From assembly GCA_023213315.1 (NCBI GenBank), contig JAKCPI010012593.1, positions 1-64,000 on the forward strand: a stretch of DNA of 64,000 nt, given 5' to 3'. The notes below the pieces were generated by a model. It was not told where the DNA came from, did no database searches, and was given only the letters and a program-made list of their open reading frames with translations. A program made the position numbers and the translations under genes. This document shows, in pieces, positions 12,047 through 23,819 of the stretch. The stretch is from Euborellia annulipes. Taxonomy: Eukaryota; Arthropoda; Insecta; Dermaptera; Anisolabididae. Numbering within the stretch: the first letter of the stretch is position 1; each line of letters begins with the position of its first letter.

Positions 12047-13275
12047 CTTTTTACTTTCTCTTACCTCTATATATATTACTTTCTCTTACCTATGTAAATA
12101 TGTAATATATATATATAGAGAGAAAGTATTGGATTCATGTCAAAAATTCGATGTCGAGATTTTGATGGATCTTCACGTTTTGAGGTCCCCTGAATCCAAA
12201 AAGTGGTTTTCGCGATATGGTCTGTCTGTCTGTCTGTGTGTGTGTGTGTGTGTGTGTCTGTGAACAAAATATCTCAAGAACGAAAAGAGCTAGGAAGTTG
12301 AAATTTTATATTTAAGTTAGGCACTCTCATGGGACGTGACACGAAGCTTTTGAACAAAATCGACCAAAGAGTACTAGTACTTTACTGATGCACTTTTTCA
12401 GTTTTTTCGATTTTCTCAAAATTTGCTCCAACGATTTTTTTTAAATTCAAAAATCAATTATTTTTTAGATTCTCTTTAAAATGTATATTCTCATTTTGTG
12501 ATTGAAATCTTCTGAAGACCACTTTACTCTTGTTCTCCATAGAAAAGATAGGAGAAATGGTTGCCATGGTAACAAAATATAAATATTTTGTCATACTTAT
12601 AAATTTTACATCTGTGAAAATCGAATGCTACCTTACCTCTTACCTTCGGTAATCGAAAGTTGTGTTCTGTGCTTGTCACACCAGATTTTTTGTGTCGACA
12701 TGTATTTAGTTTCCGACAGTAGGGTACATTCGATTTTCAAGTTGTAAAATTTATAAGTATGGGAAAATATTTATATTTTGTTACCATGGCAAACATTTCT
12801 CCTATCTTTTCTATAGATAGTACAAGAGTAAAGTGGTCTTCAGAAGATTTCAATGACGAAATGAGAATATACATTTTAAAGAGAATCTAAAAAAGAATTA
12901 ATTTTTGAATTTAAAAAAAAATCGTTGGAGCAAATTAAGAGAAAATCGAAAAAGAAACTGAAAAAGTGCATCAGTAAAGTACTAGTACTCTTTGGTCGAT
13001 TTTGTTCAAAAGCTTCGTGTCACGTCCCATGGGGGTGCCTAACTTAAATATAAAATTTCAACCTCCTAGCTCTTTTCGTTCTTGAGATATTTTGTTCACA
13101 GACCACACACAGACAGACAGACCATGTCGCGAAAACCACTTTTTTGGATTCAGGGGACCTCAAAACGTGTAGATCCGTCAAAATCTCGACATCGAATTTT
13201 TGACATGAATCCAATACTTTCTCTCTATATATATATATACATTAACATATATATAGAGGTAAGAGAAAGTAAAAA
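12047..13275. repeat. Full-length foldback family A element
   Basis: Best complete copy. Starts TACTTTCTCTTACCTCTATA and ends with its complement; two arms of about 550 bp are near-perfect inverted copies around a centre at about 12670 with TGTCACACCAGATTTTTT. Arms include a GT-microsatellite, CAAAATATCTCAAGAACG, AGTACTAGTACTTTACTGAT and GTTGCCATGGTAACAAAATA. No protein is encoded; transcripts would fold into long duplex RNA. The element class is not known to me. Confidence 0.8.
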
Positions 13276-13354
13276 AAATGAATATTTTTTCAACAAACAA
13301 TGAAATATCACAAGTAGAAAATGGCATGGGTGGGACTTAATATTGTCCCTCACT

Positions 13355-13590
13355 GTACATCAGTAAAGTACAGGTACTCTTTGGCTGATTTTATTTGAAA
13401 GCTTCGTGTTGCATGCCAGAGGGGTACCTTACTTCAACCTAGTAACTCATTTCCTTCATACTTTATTTTGAACAGACAGAGTGCGGGACTCACTTTTTTG
13501 AACTCAGGGAACCTCAAAACGTGTATTTCCATCAAAATTTTGACATGAATTCAATACTTTTTTCTCTATTTTCATATAGGTAAGAGAAAG
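13355..13590. repeat. Foldback family A arm fragment
   Basis: ACATCAGTAAAGTAC to GGTAAGAGAAAG in the right-arm orientation; diverged from the copy just upstream. Confidence 0.6.
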
Positions 13591-14099
13591 ACAAGTAAAA
13601 ACAATCATTTCTCTCATCCTTATGAAATTATTTACATATCAAACATAAAAAAGGGCGTAATATTCTTAATCTTGACGAAGGACGCGATCAGCGTTCTAAA
13701 CGTTAGCCTATTCATTTATTCTTCCTGGTTAAGTTTAAGTTACACCCTTGAGAAGCACAGGTGTTATAGCGACCTTATAGAAAGAAATAGCAAGGCAAAT
13801 AATTCACGAGTTCATTAAGCCAGTTAGGTAGTTAAATGTTTATAATAACAATAATCGTAAAATAATAATAGTCATAAAAATTGTAATTTATTATTTATAA
13901 TATTTATAAGCGAAGGTTGATTATATATCAAGAGATGATGTTCTGTTTGTAGAATAAGAGCAATCACGGTATTTTTAAATATCAAATAAAAGTCGAAACT
14001 TTGTATGTTTTGGTTTCTGAATGTTTACTGAAAGATAGGCAGCCTAAATGACTTTACATTTCATTTTAATTTATTTAGAATATAAAAAAATTGGATGAT

Positions 14100-14440
14100 T
14101 TTTACTTTCTCTTACCTCTATATATGTTAATATATAGAGAAAGTATTGAATTTATGTCAAAAATTCGATGTCGAGATTTTGATGGATATACAGGTTAAGA
14201 GTGTTTTTGGTCTGTCTGTCTATATGTGTGTGTGTCTGTGTTCAATTTTCAGTATGAAGGAATTGAGCTATGAGGCTGAAATTTTATATTTAAGTTAGAC
14301 ATCCCCCTGGAGGGTCAAAATAAGCTTTTAAACAAAATCGCCCAAAAAGTACTAGTACTTTACTGATGTACTTTTTGATTACCAAAGGTATGAGAAAGTT
14401 GTGTGCTGTGTGTCCAGTCACACAAGATTTTGTTTAAAAT
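14100..14440. repeat. Foldback family A arm and partial centre
   Basis: TACTTTCTCTTACCTCTATA at the left, AGTACTAGTACTTTACTGAT, then a half centre ending CAGTCACACAAGATTTT. Confidence 0.6.
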
Positions 14441-14645
14441 TCAAAAATCAATATTTTTAAAGGAAAAAAAAATAGGAAAATGGTTAAAATGGTAACAAAA
14501 TATTAATATTTTATATTTTAAAATCTTGAATATATAATAAGAATCGGGGAAAAAAATCTCGCAAAAACTGGGGGAAGACAGAAAAGAAGGAGAGAAGGGG
14601 GGAGAAGAAAAAAAAAAATAAGCAAGACCCCATTTGACACTGAGA

Positions 14646-14790
14646 ATGTAGTAGTAAGTCATAAGAGTTGCCTATCTTCCAGGTAAAGGATTATTGTAAT
14701 CACGATTAATTACCACTAAAAGTGTCATCGGGGAGAAATCTATTGCCTGGAAGATAGGCAGCCAATATGACTTACTAATACAATCTCAGT
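14646..14790. repeat. Short inverted-repeat MITE
   Basis: GTAGTAAGTCATAAGAGTTG and CCTATCTTCCAGG on the left face CCTGGAAGATAGGCAGCC and ATGACTTACTA on the right. Related motifs occur at 14030 and 37060. Confidence 0.65.
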
Positions 14791-15007
14791 GTCTGTGTGA
14801 GCTTACTTGAATAAATGGAGTAATTTTCCAAATGATTTCTAAAAAGAAATTTTGAATTGTATGTTTGGGGGAGTTTTATACATAAAATAAAAAATAAAAA
14901 AAATATTTTTATGAATGTATATAATATATATATCGAGTAGTATATATGAGATTTGAGGCTCATATACTCCAGCCTATTCAGTGATACTTTCCAATTTACA
15001 TTATAAC

Positions 15008-16019
15008 TAGAGCCCGGATTTTTATGCAGTGAAAACCGCTAAATATGCCATATAATATGCAGTAAAAGTATTAAAATATGCAGCCAAATATGCAATATAT
15101 TTATGGCAAAAATATTAAGTAAATGGCTTCAAATTAAAGGTAAATCATGATTTCTACTGATGTAAAACTAATGATGTTTTATTTTTGGAAGAAAATGATA
15201 GAAAAAAAATTGGTCTCACAATAAAAACTAAATTTAATTAAAAAAAAAAAAAAAAAAAACAGAGAGCAATCCATTGCGAAATTTTTGAATCAAACGAGGA
15301 TCCCTGTTTTGGCATTTTTTTTCTTTAATTAATTTGACTTCGAACTATGGAACACGACTAAGGGCGAATCCAGAGGTGTTTCTCGGGGGGGGGGGGGGGG
15401 TAATCGGGTGTGACTGGTCGCACAGCACACTATTTTTCCTTAATTTCGGTAATTTAAAGGCGCATTTCTGTACTTCTTTGCCAGAATATAAATACAAATC
15501 AAATTTTTAAGTATTAATTTTTAAAATTTTACATTAAAAATAAATTTTTTTTTTTTTCGAAAAAAAAGTATTTTTTCAAGTCTCAGAGGGGGGGGGGGTA
15601 ATTACCCCCTTTACCCCCCCCCCCCCTTGTATCCGCCCTTGAACACAACTGACTTGATATTCATCCAACGAAAATTCTAGCAAAATTAAATTTATTTCTT
15701 TAAAGAGGATATAAAGAATAAAAAATATATAGTTATTTATTTTTTACAATGTAATAAAGGATTCAAACTTTTTTTTTTTGTTTTTAGAAAAAAAAATTAA
15801 AAAATTAAAATAAATTGAAACTTTTACTGGAAAAAAATTTAAAATATCCAAAAAGTCTTAAATATGCAACTTTATGCAATATTGACCAAATATGCAAAAA
15901 TATGCAATATAGAATTTGAACCCTAGCTCCAAGGGGGCATGATTCGGATAGAAAATTGCTTTTCAGTGACGTACCTATTAGCAAATAGAATATGCAATTG
16001 CATAGGAATCCGGGCTCTA
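15008..16019. mobile_element. hAT-type element with TAGAGCCC ends
   Basis: Ends TAGAGCCCGGATTTTTATGC and GAATCCGGGCTCTA; perfect 8-bp duplication ATTATAAC at 15000-15007 and 16020-16027. Subterminal TATGCAAT/ATATGCAG words are repeated many times near both ends, like transposase-binding sites. A second MITE is nested inside. Confidence 0.8.
15359..15641. mobile_element. Nested AAGGGCGGATCC-family MITE
   Basis: Ends TAAGGGCGAATCCAGAGG and GTATCCGCCCTTG; duplication AACACGAC / AACACAAC, one mismatch, at 15351-15358 and 15642-15649. Confidence 0.7.
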
Positions 16020-16029
16020 ATTATAACAA

Positions 16030-17040
16030 TAATTTTACTTTTCAGAGGTTCCAAATAAACTCTAAGAATGTTTCTGGATTACTTTAATAAGTAAATTAAG
16101 TAATAATCGGTGATTATTGTGAAAGTGTTGGCTAGAGTGATCTCACAAATTTATTAGGGCTATTATGGGACAACAAAAAGAAGTTTCGCAATTTGCTACA
16201 CCCCCTAAGGGTTTATTTTAAAGGCCATTGAGAGGTGGAGGCCGCCCTTATCTTATTTCTTGACCTCATATATTATTATATATAAATCCTTTGACCTAAA
16301 ATGACCCTGGTTTAAGAAAAAAAAAAGAAATTAACTTGACATTTTACGAGTTGTTTGGTATTTAATAGCAACATGTTTGACATGAATTATTTACACAATA
16401 TTTTTTTTAATTAAACGCTCTAAGCAATTTTAAAAATCAATCTATCACTAAATGAGATGGCGAGTTTTAATTTTTATAGAATTTTTTTTTTTTTTTTTCT
16501 TTCAAAAAAAATATTGCCTAAAGTTATTGAATGAATGAAAAGTAATTGCGATTTCCGTAATCGGATTTGCAAACGGATTTAAGATTATCTGAATATATTA
16601 CGATGATGAAATAGAATGAGAAAGAGAGGGACAAAAAACTTATGGGATTCTTTTTATTGGAGAAAACTTTTAATAATCGATTTAAAGTTATTTGTTGAGT
16701 GATTGTTGAAATGTAAATATTACTGTATAAGCTTCAAGTAACGTTTCAGTCTTCATCAAAGATAAGAATGATTTTAAAAAATATTAATATTTAAATAAAA
16801 TTCACACTACTGTATTTTATTTAAATTAAATAAATATTCGTATCAAAAAGAAAAAACTCTATATTTTCTTGGAACTTAATGCAGTGGGGTCATTTGAAAG
16901 GGGCTCTGGTTTTTATAGAATTTTATATTATTCTTAACAAAATATTTCAAAATACGGCTATTATATAAACTGTACGAAATTAAACAATTAAATTAGATAT
17001 CTTTTAGCCAAATTTGTGTACGTATTTGTATATAAATTAA
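16030..17040. other. AT-rich DNA with no feature recognised
   Basis: Low-complexity sequence with T runs; no splice-bounded open frame or repeat that I can name. Confidence 0.5.
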
Positions 17041-17049
17041 TATCTAGTG

Positions 17050-17292
17050 CAGTGGTTCCCAACCGGTGTGCCCCGGCACCCAAGGGTGCCGCGAGATTGG
17101 CCAAGGGGTGCCGCGAGATTTTGAGATAAACAAAAAAAAATTAAAGTTTATTATATTATGGTGTACTTTACTTATTATATATCAATTAAATTAATTTTTT
17201 TTTTTAATTGAAGGAAGGGTGCCCTTAGTGTGTAATGTTATTCCCAACGCACCTTTGGGGTGCCGTGGACTTCAAAAGGTTGGGAAACCCTG
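17050..17292. mobile_element. hAT MITE, CAGTGGTTCCCAACC family
   Basis: Ends CAGTGGTTCCCAACCGG and GGTTGGGAAACCCTG; perfect 8-bp duplication ATCTAGTG at 17042-17049 and 17293-17300. Confidence 0.85.
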
Positions 17293-17554
17293 ATCTAGTG
17301 TTTAATTTGTATATCTAATTTTAATTTACAAAATGTTTTAATGATATCGAAATTAATTAAATTTAAATAAAGAAAGTTGTTGTCCGATGTGTGGTTAGTC
17401 ACACCAGATCTTTTGGTATTTATATAGAAAAATTTTATTCATAAGTTTAGTCCAAATTAGCCCAACCAATTCCAAACTTGTAAAATTGGGTCTATTTTTT
17501 TACAAAAATTTTAAAAGGTAGATTAGAAATTTCATTTGTTAATTTGTTTAAAGT

Positions 17555-17665
17555 CTTGGGCTTGGAGTAGGGGTTAGCGTGCTGGCCTTGTATTCCCAAG
17601 CAGCCCGATATGATTTTATTTAAGCCATTTGAATACCAAATGGCTTAAATAAGAATCTCTCCATT
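17555..17665 (+). mobile_element. SINE-1 5' half
   Basis: tRNA-like head GGAGTAGGGGTTAGCGTGCT, damaged box B, then CCATTTGAATACCAAATGGC; the tail is lost. Confidence 0.55.
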
Positions 17666-17849
17666 CAATTGAAATAGACGATAAATTGGTACTAGAAGCC
17701 AATGCTCTTCAACTGTGAAAATATTTTTAACGAGGGGGGATGAAAAATATGTATTTCTATACATATGTCTATTTAAATAAAAAAAAATATTTTGCAACGC
17801 TTATTAATTAATTAGAAAGAGAGAAAGAGAACGCGGAACTTTTTAATTT

Positions 17850-18130
17850 CTAATATTTTCGCCAGTCGAGGTAGGGCGGGGGCGGCGGGGGGGGGGGGGG
17901 CAATTGCAAAATTTTAACCGGTGACGAACTTTTTTTTTTTTATTAAGAAGGAGAAATCGTGTGCCTTTTAAAGGCAGATTGAATCCGGATGTAGGCGGCT
18001 TGGCAGGTAGGTAGATAGGTAGGTATCTCTTTTTCTCTCTCTCTTGGTAACGGGTTAAGCCGGGCGGGTAACTCGTAACTGGTAACTGGCGACCGACCGC
18101 CAACTGACTGGAAATGCCCACAACAAGTTT
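17850..18130. other. GC-rich island of unknown role
   Basis: Unusually GC-rich for the window, with a G run at about 17888-17900, GGTAGGTAGATAGGTAGG and CCGGGCGGGTAACTCG. No splice-bounded frame was found. It may be an unrecognised repeat or a regulatory island. Confidence 0.3.
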
Positions 18131-18570
18131 ACTTCCAAGTGGTATGCAGGCTCGTTTTTTTTTTTTTTACTTTTTTATTCACTTGTTTAATGATTAATCA
18201 ACGAATGCATTTGAACTCGATACATAGAAATTTTGTTATATTAAAAGTCGTCAATTACTCAATTAACCGTCTTAAACCTAATTAACAGGCCTATAAACAT
18301 AACATACATGATGAGCGATATATAATTTTTTTTATTGAAATTCCAATATTAAATGTATTATGTAAAAAAATATTTTTGAAAGTAGTAGAAAATTATGTGG
18401 AAAGTGTAATCGTCATAAATATATTTAGAATTGAATTTAGGATTGGGCTGGGGAATTAAAATTTCATTGACTCGAGAAAGATCATACAAATTGCACTGCA
18501 CGCCATCTAACAAGCATGAATGGAACTACGTCACAATTCTAGACGCCTGATAGGGCTGCAACCCCATAAG

Positions 18571-19095
18571 CAGTAGCGTATCTAAGGGGGGCGCTCGCCC
18601 CCTCCCCCGCCCCAGGCGCATCCGCTTTTTCCCAAAATCGGCATTTTTTTTGAAATTTTCATAATAAATTCATTTTATATCTTTCATTTTATACAGGGGC
18701 GTATATAGAAATTTTTTTTCGGGGGGGGGGGGGCCCGAACTGAAAATTTTTCTGCGGAAAATTTTTTTTTTAAGAAACTAAATTTTTTTTCACACGAAAT
18801 TTTTCACAGAACATTTTTTCCTTTGCGGAACCAAAGTTTTCCATCCTGCGGAAAAATGTGTTGCGCTAATGTCTGTATATCCCTATATATGTATATGTGT
18901 TTGGGAAATTTCGGGGGGGGGGGGGCGGACCCCCTCGGCCCCTTATATACGCCCCTGATTTTATATCACACAAATCCAGAGAAAAATTACAAAAAAAGCC
19001 CGTACGAGATTCGAATACTAAAAAAAAAGGCCGAACGAAAAACGGCGCCCCAGTTGAGCTTCGCCCTTCCCCCTCAAAGGCTAGTTACGCCCCTG
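18571..19095. mobile_element. hAT MITE, CAGTGGCGTAACTAG family, with a second MITE inside
   Basis: Ends CAGTAGCGTATCTAAG and CTAGTTACGCCCCTG. No matching 8-bp duplication is visible at its ends (CCCATAAG against GGACTGGG), so one flank was rearranged. Confidence 0.6.
18694..18957. mobile_element. Nested hAT MITE, CAGGGGCGTATATAGAAA family
   Basis: Ends CAGGGGCGTATATAGAA and TTATATACGCCCCTG; perfect 8-bp duplication ATTTTATA at 18686-18693 and 18958-18965. Confidence 0.8.
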
Positions 19096-19184
19096 GGACT
19101 GGGCTTTTTAGTTTAAATTTGAATTTAAATATCGAATATTTTTTTTCACTTTTGAGATATTTATGTTCAGAACTTTTTCCTGTC

Positions 19185-19320
19185 GCGGGTTCGCATCTTG
19201 TCTTATGCGACAATTTATTTCAATTGGATTGGCTTCGAATTCCATTGAAATAAATAGACAGGGGTCTAAATGGCCTCCGTTGCCGAAAAGACCATAATAA
19301 ATTTAAAAGAAAAAAAAATT
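19185..19320 (+). mobile_element. SINE-2 fragment
   Basis: Box B-like CGCGGGTTCGCATCTTG, then TATTTCAATTGGATTGGC, TCTAAATGGCCTCCGTTGCC and an A-rich tail; lacks box A. Confidence 0.55.
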
Positions 19321-19961
19321 TGCTGAATATACTTTAAAATACAAGCGCCACTTTTTTGTTAAAAAAAAAAAAAATTCATTTTAGAAGAAAAGAAAAAAAT
19401 TTTGTTTATGGAGTGACTCTATTGCAGCCCCCTCCTTACTCCAAAAATGTATTTGAAAGATTAATAAATAAAAAAATTTTTGTAATTTTTACTTTGATTT
19501 TAAATAAGTTGGTAGACTCTTTCAACGATATAAATAAATTTGGCAACTAAGTCAAGAGCAATAAAAGTTCAACGGTCATAAAAGAAGAAAAGACATTTTT
19601 CACAAGCTGTTCACATCACATGTATTTATTTATTTTCATACAAATTTGGAATAAAACAAAAAATACCTTTTCGTTTAGTCCCAAGTAAATATAATAATTA
19701 ATATCGACTATAATATGGATTGTTATTTTATAATTAAATACCGAATAGATAGAGTTTTATTTGATTATAATCAAAATTCTTTGTTCTAATGTAAATGACG
19801 TTTTGAATAAAAATTATGAAATCTTTACAAAACAAACATAATTCATAATGTTCTTTAATCATGATTCTAAATTGAATGAATTTTTAGTAAAATAAAATCA
19901 TTTTTTTCAAGTGATAAACATTAGGTAAGTTAAAATTTGTATTTTCTGAAAATTTTTTACG

Positions 19962-20118
19962 ATACTCAGTATGTTTCAATTGGGTGTCCAGGCATTTTTA
20001 TTTAAGTCATTTGGTATCCAAATGCCTTAAATAAAATCTTCGGACTGCCTGGAGTCCGAACCCGCGACGTTCGGTATAGAAGGTAGGCACGCTACCAACT
20101 ACTCCAAGCCCCGTGGGA
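19962..20118 (-). mobile_element. SINE-1 copy
   Basis: On the minus strand: GGCTTGGAGTAGTTGGTAGC, GTCGCGGGTTCGGACTCC (box B), then GGCATTTGGATACCAAATG. Tail missing. Confidence 0.65.
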
Positions 20119-20577
20119 ATGAAGTTTATTTAAAGATCATTTTATATGATAATCTTAATCCAAATACGAAGAAACAAACGGATAAGTTTCATGTTGGAAT
20201 TACCAAAATCTACTCCTGATTTAGGAAATGGAAGATAATCTCATCCCCAGTAACAAGCACAAAGGGCCCAATTTGTGAAGGCAAGGCCTAAGTAGGGATA
20301 TTCATCCCTAAATGTGAATCTATATACAAAGATATAAAAACAAACTGTAAAAAGAATTTAATCGATCTTTATAATAAACAATTTTCCTATATTCAATTGA
20401 TCTAAATGAATTTTCCCTGAATTGTTGGCAAACTGAACCCACCCACCTTGGCGTTTAAGATTATCAAAGATTTTTTTAATTAATTAACCAATTTTTTGAG
20501 AAAAAAAAACGATTAATACAATTTTTAACGTTAATACTAATAAAATGTTTGTTTGGTTAATCAAGAGAAAAACTCAC

Positions 20578-20690
20578 CATATATTGGAATATCCGAAATC
20601 CTTGAAGAAGCAGCATCACTGTGAGCAGCATCTGACGCTGAACTGACGATTCATCGTGCTCGATTCATCAACTGATAGCAGTCTCTCCAT
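20578..20690 (-). other. Possible short minus-strand exon (coding status unclear)
   Basis: A GC-richer 113-bp island between a T-rich tract ending TTGTTAAAG and a strong donor ATG-GTGAGT. Two readings compete. One starts at ATG 20631 and gives MLLTVMLLLQGFRIFQYM up to the donor, which looks like a signal-peptide first exon with a 5' untranslated part. The other uses an internal AG and reads SASDAAHSDAASSRISDIPI-Y, in a phase compatible with exon 6 of the Shroom-like gene. Neither has outside support; the internal acceptors have poor pyrimidine tracts. Confidence 0.3.
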
Positions 20691-21182
20691 CTTTAACAAA
20701 TTAAAAAGAGAAGAATTATTAAATAAGAAATTGTTTAAAATAAAATAATGTAACCTAAAAAAACATGTTGGTAAGTAGAATGTGAATATTCCATTATCAT
20801 GCTTTATTAACTAATTAAAAGTTAAGTATTTATTTAAATCAATATAAATATTAATCTAATTTTTTTTAGAGTATAGGATGATATAATAAATTAAGCAAAC
20901 TACCTGAATATTGTAATTCTCAATTGATTTTATTGCACATAGACACTTATTTTCACACAAGACAGCTCACTACTAAAGCGTCTCAAGATGGCGATCAAAG
21001 AGTATACTTATCTTATACTCTTTGATGGCGATGTCTTTGATGAAAAAAAAATATGGTAGGTCAAATTAATTAAAAAAATAAAAAATCTGGTGTGACTGGT
21101 CGCACAGCACACAACTGGCTCTCACTAAATTATTAATAATAACTTAATTATTTGTATTTTATACAAATAATGTATGTTTAAT

Positions 21183-21890
21183 CAGTGGCGTACCGAGGGG
21201 GGGGGCGAGGGGGCGGTCCGCCCCAGGCCCCGAGCCGGCATAGGCCCCCATATATTTATAAAAAAAAATTTAATGAAAATTTCCCTTTTAGAGGCTCCGG
21301 GGCCCTCAGGGCTCAAGTAAAAATGGAAAAATTTAGATAAAAAAAACAAAATTTAATGAAAATTTCTCTTTGAGAGGCCCCGGGGCCCTCAGTGCTCGAG
21401 TAAAAACAAAATTTAATACCATAAAATTATTCAAAATTTAATGAAAATTTCCCTTTGAGAGGCCCCGGGGCCCTCAGGGCTCGAGTAAAAACAAAATTTA
21501 ATACCATAAAATTATTCAAAATTTAATGAAAATTTCTCTTTGAGAGGCCCCGGGGCCCTTAGGGCTCAAGTAAAAACAAAATTTAATGAAAATTTCCGTT
21601 TGAGAGGCCCCGGGGCCCTCAAGGCTCAAGTAAAAACAAAATTTAATGAAAATTTCTCTTTGAGAGGCCCCGGGGCCCTCAGGGCTCAAGTAAAAACAAA
21701 ATTTAATCAAAATTTCCCTTTGAGAGGCCCCGGGGCCCTTGGGGTTCAGGGATATACGGTATTTTAAAAATATTTTTGTGTATGGAGGAGAGGGATATTT
21801 AAAGATGAGCACCCCAAAAAAAAAAAATTCAATATAAGGCCCCCTCTTCTAGTGCCGCCCCAGGCCCCCAACTGCCTCGGTACGCCTCTG
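21183..21890. mobile_element. hAT MITE with internal tandem repeats, CAGTGGCGTACCGAGG family
   Basis: Ends CAGTGGCGTACCGAGG and CCTCGGTACGCCTCTG; perfect 8-bp duplication TGTTTAAT at 21175-21182 and 21891-21898. The interior 21285-21745 is a tandem array with GAGGCCCCGGGGCCCTCAGG repeated about seven times, in which units of about 60 bp alternate with two longer ones. Confidence 0.85.
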
Positions 21891-22152
21891 TGTTTAATAC
21901 ACATCAACTAACAACTCCACACTAGGACTCAATGCTTTGTCATTTGAGTTCATACTCTCAATAATTCCACTGATAATGGTCATATTTAATTAAAACCTTT
22001 CCTGAACATTAAATTAAAACGTTTCCTGAACAGAGAGTTTCATTTTGTGGAGACTAAATTCTTGGCTGCCTGCTCCTTTCAAGTGTATATTATAAAAATT
22101 ATATATAATACATAGGATCTCGGCACATTAATTATATCAACTATGCTTTAAA

Positions 22153-22350
22153 GTGGTGTTTCTAGGACGGCGTACGATATGGGGCTTCTCGGACGACAAC
22201 TATGAGAATGACTTGGCTTCACCGGGAGATATGACCGAGCTTGGCCTGTCGGGGACAACATCATTGGATAGGGTGAAGTGGAGAGACAAGGTGAGGACCG
22301 CCGACCCCGCAGCGGAAATAATCAGGCGGAAAAAGAAGAAGAAAATCCAA
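22153..22350 (+). mobile_element. RTE-type LINE 3' tail
   Basis: The frame contains DDNYENDLASPGDMTELGLS and SLDRVKWRDKVRTADPAAEI, similar in character to the extreme C-terminus of RTE-clade reverse transcriptases (W-R-V-ADP), then ends in a purine-rich AAGAAGAAG tail. The GCCGACCCCGCAGCGG stretch just before the tail matches the style of the fragment at 59300-59512. Confidence 0.5.
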
Positions 22351-22917
22351 ATGATTTAAATAAATATTTGTCATAATACTTGAACACATATTCCTTCATT
22401 TTCAATTTGACATGTCATCTCTCGGCCAGGGATTGGAAGGTGATAAGATTTTTCATTAACTTTGTCCAATTTTTTATTTAATATCAAAATTTTCATTTAA
22501 AAGATTTAAAAATCCGAATGTATTGAATAATTCAGTAAATTTAGTCACTTTATAGCTTTATATAAATTGAATATATTTATTCTTGTTTTATAAATTGCGT
22601 TACCACCCTTCTTTTTTTTTTTTTTTGCCCTTTAAAGATGAAAAAAATAGAAGGATGATATTTAATAATCTCTCCTCCCTTTTTGTCTGAGGAAGGAGCT
22701 TATTTATAATTCGTTATCGAACAGACTCCGTGCCTTTTTTTTGTGATCTTGAATTTATTATATAAAAAAAAAAATCCATATTGCAAACATGATTTAATAA
22801 TAATGGTGTTCATTATTTTATAACGCGCGTAACAAAAAATACATTTGTGATTTTCAAACCATTTTTATTGTCTCTTAATGATATTGAAACAAAATTCACA
22901 AAAAAAAGAGGGATAGA

Positions 22918-23270
22918 GATTCTATTAGTTTCTCTTACCCTATATATGAAATACAGTATACAGAGAGGAAGTATTGGATTCATGTCAAAAATTCGATGTC
23001 GAGATTTTGATGGATATACACGTTTTAAGGTTCCCTGAATCCAAAAAAAGTAGTTTTCCCAACATTGTCTGTCTGTGAGCAAAATATCTCAAGAACGAAA
23101 AGAGCTAGGAGGTTGAAATTTTATATTTAAGTTAGGTATCCTCCTGGGACGTGATACGAAGCTTTTGAACAAAATCCGCCAAAAAGTACTAGTACTTTAC
23201 TGATGTAGTTTTTCACTTTTTTTCGATTTTCTCAAAATTCGCTCCAACGATTTTGTTTAAAATTCATCAA
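22918..23270. repeat. Foldback family A arm
   Basis: TTCTCTTACCCTATATATG, GATGTCGAGATTTTGATGG, CAAAATATCTCAAGAACG and GTACTAGTACTTTACTGATG; no opposite arm nearby. Confidence 0.65.
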
Positions 23271-23336
23271 CATTTTTCATAGACCAATATATTAATATGA
23301 TATAAAATTATATATATATATATATATACTGTATTT

Positions 23337-23799
23337 GGAAGAGGTACCAGGGAGCCTTCCTGGTGAACAGCAGCCAGGGTGAATAAAAATTTTTATACTT
23401 TGTTGCCGACGTTTCGGGCGCTAGTCGCACCCATCCTCAGGGCAAGCAAATTGTCAAAATATAGTACCAGTTATGCGGCCCCGGAAATCAATTGCTGTTT
23501 AAATGCGGTGTCAGGTACAACGTCTTGTGAATTTTTATAAAAAAACATTTTAAGAATTTGTACATACCTTCGATTCAAAGAAATAATAATACATGTATCA
23601 ACATGAAATGAATTCCCGGTGCCGCATAACTGGTACTATATTTTGACAATTTGCTTGCCCTGAGGATGGGTGCGACTAGCGCCCGAAACGTCGGCAACAA
23701 AGTATAAAATTTTTTATTCACCCTGGCTGCTGTTCACCAGGAAGGCTCCCTGGTCCCTCTTCCAAATTGAATATCTACAGTCATTCAACCAACAAATTC
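23337..23799. mobile_element. Hammerhead-bearing foldback element, 14-bp target duplication
   Basis: Arms of about 155 bp (23337-23490 and 23612-23765) are nearly perfect inverted copies around a loop of about 120 bp. Each arm carries the same core: minus strand 23408-23440, plus strand 23660-23692 (CTGAGGA, stem II GGGTGC/GCGCCC with one G-T pair, GAAAC-GTC). Flanked by TATATACTGTATTT at 23323-23336 and 23800-23813. Confidence 0.75.
23656..23698 (+). ncRNA. Hammerhead-ribozyme-like motif
   Basis: Stem I TTGCC/GGCAA with further pairs after a 2x2 internal loop; core CTGAGGA; one spacer base T; stem II GGGTGC-GACTA-GCGCCC; GAAAC; GTC cleavage triplet. Stem III would be only A-U and C-G with no loop, so activity would need a dimer through ACGT. 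The identical motif lies on the opposite arm. Confidence 0.5.
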
Positions 23800-23819
23800 T
23801 ATATACTGTATTTATAATT

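Noticed and set aside
12030..12267. Overlapping open frames in family A arms with a recurring peptide
   Set aside because: Frames are interrupted differently in each copy, and the arms are inverted, so coding selection is not supported.
21516..21812. Open frames encoding repeated GPGA peptides on both strands
   Set aside because: The peptide repeat is a by-product of the tandem array inside a MITE; no start, splice context or codon bias.
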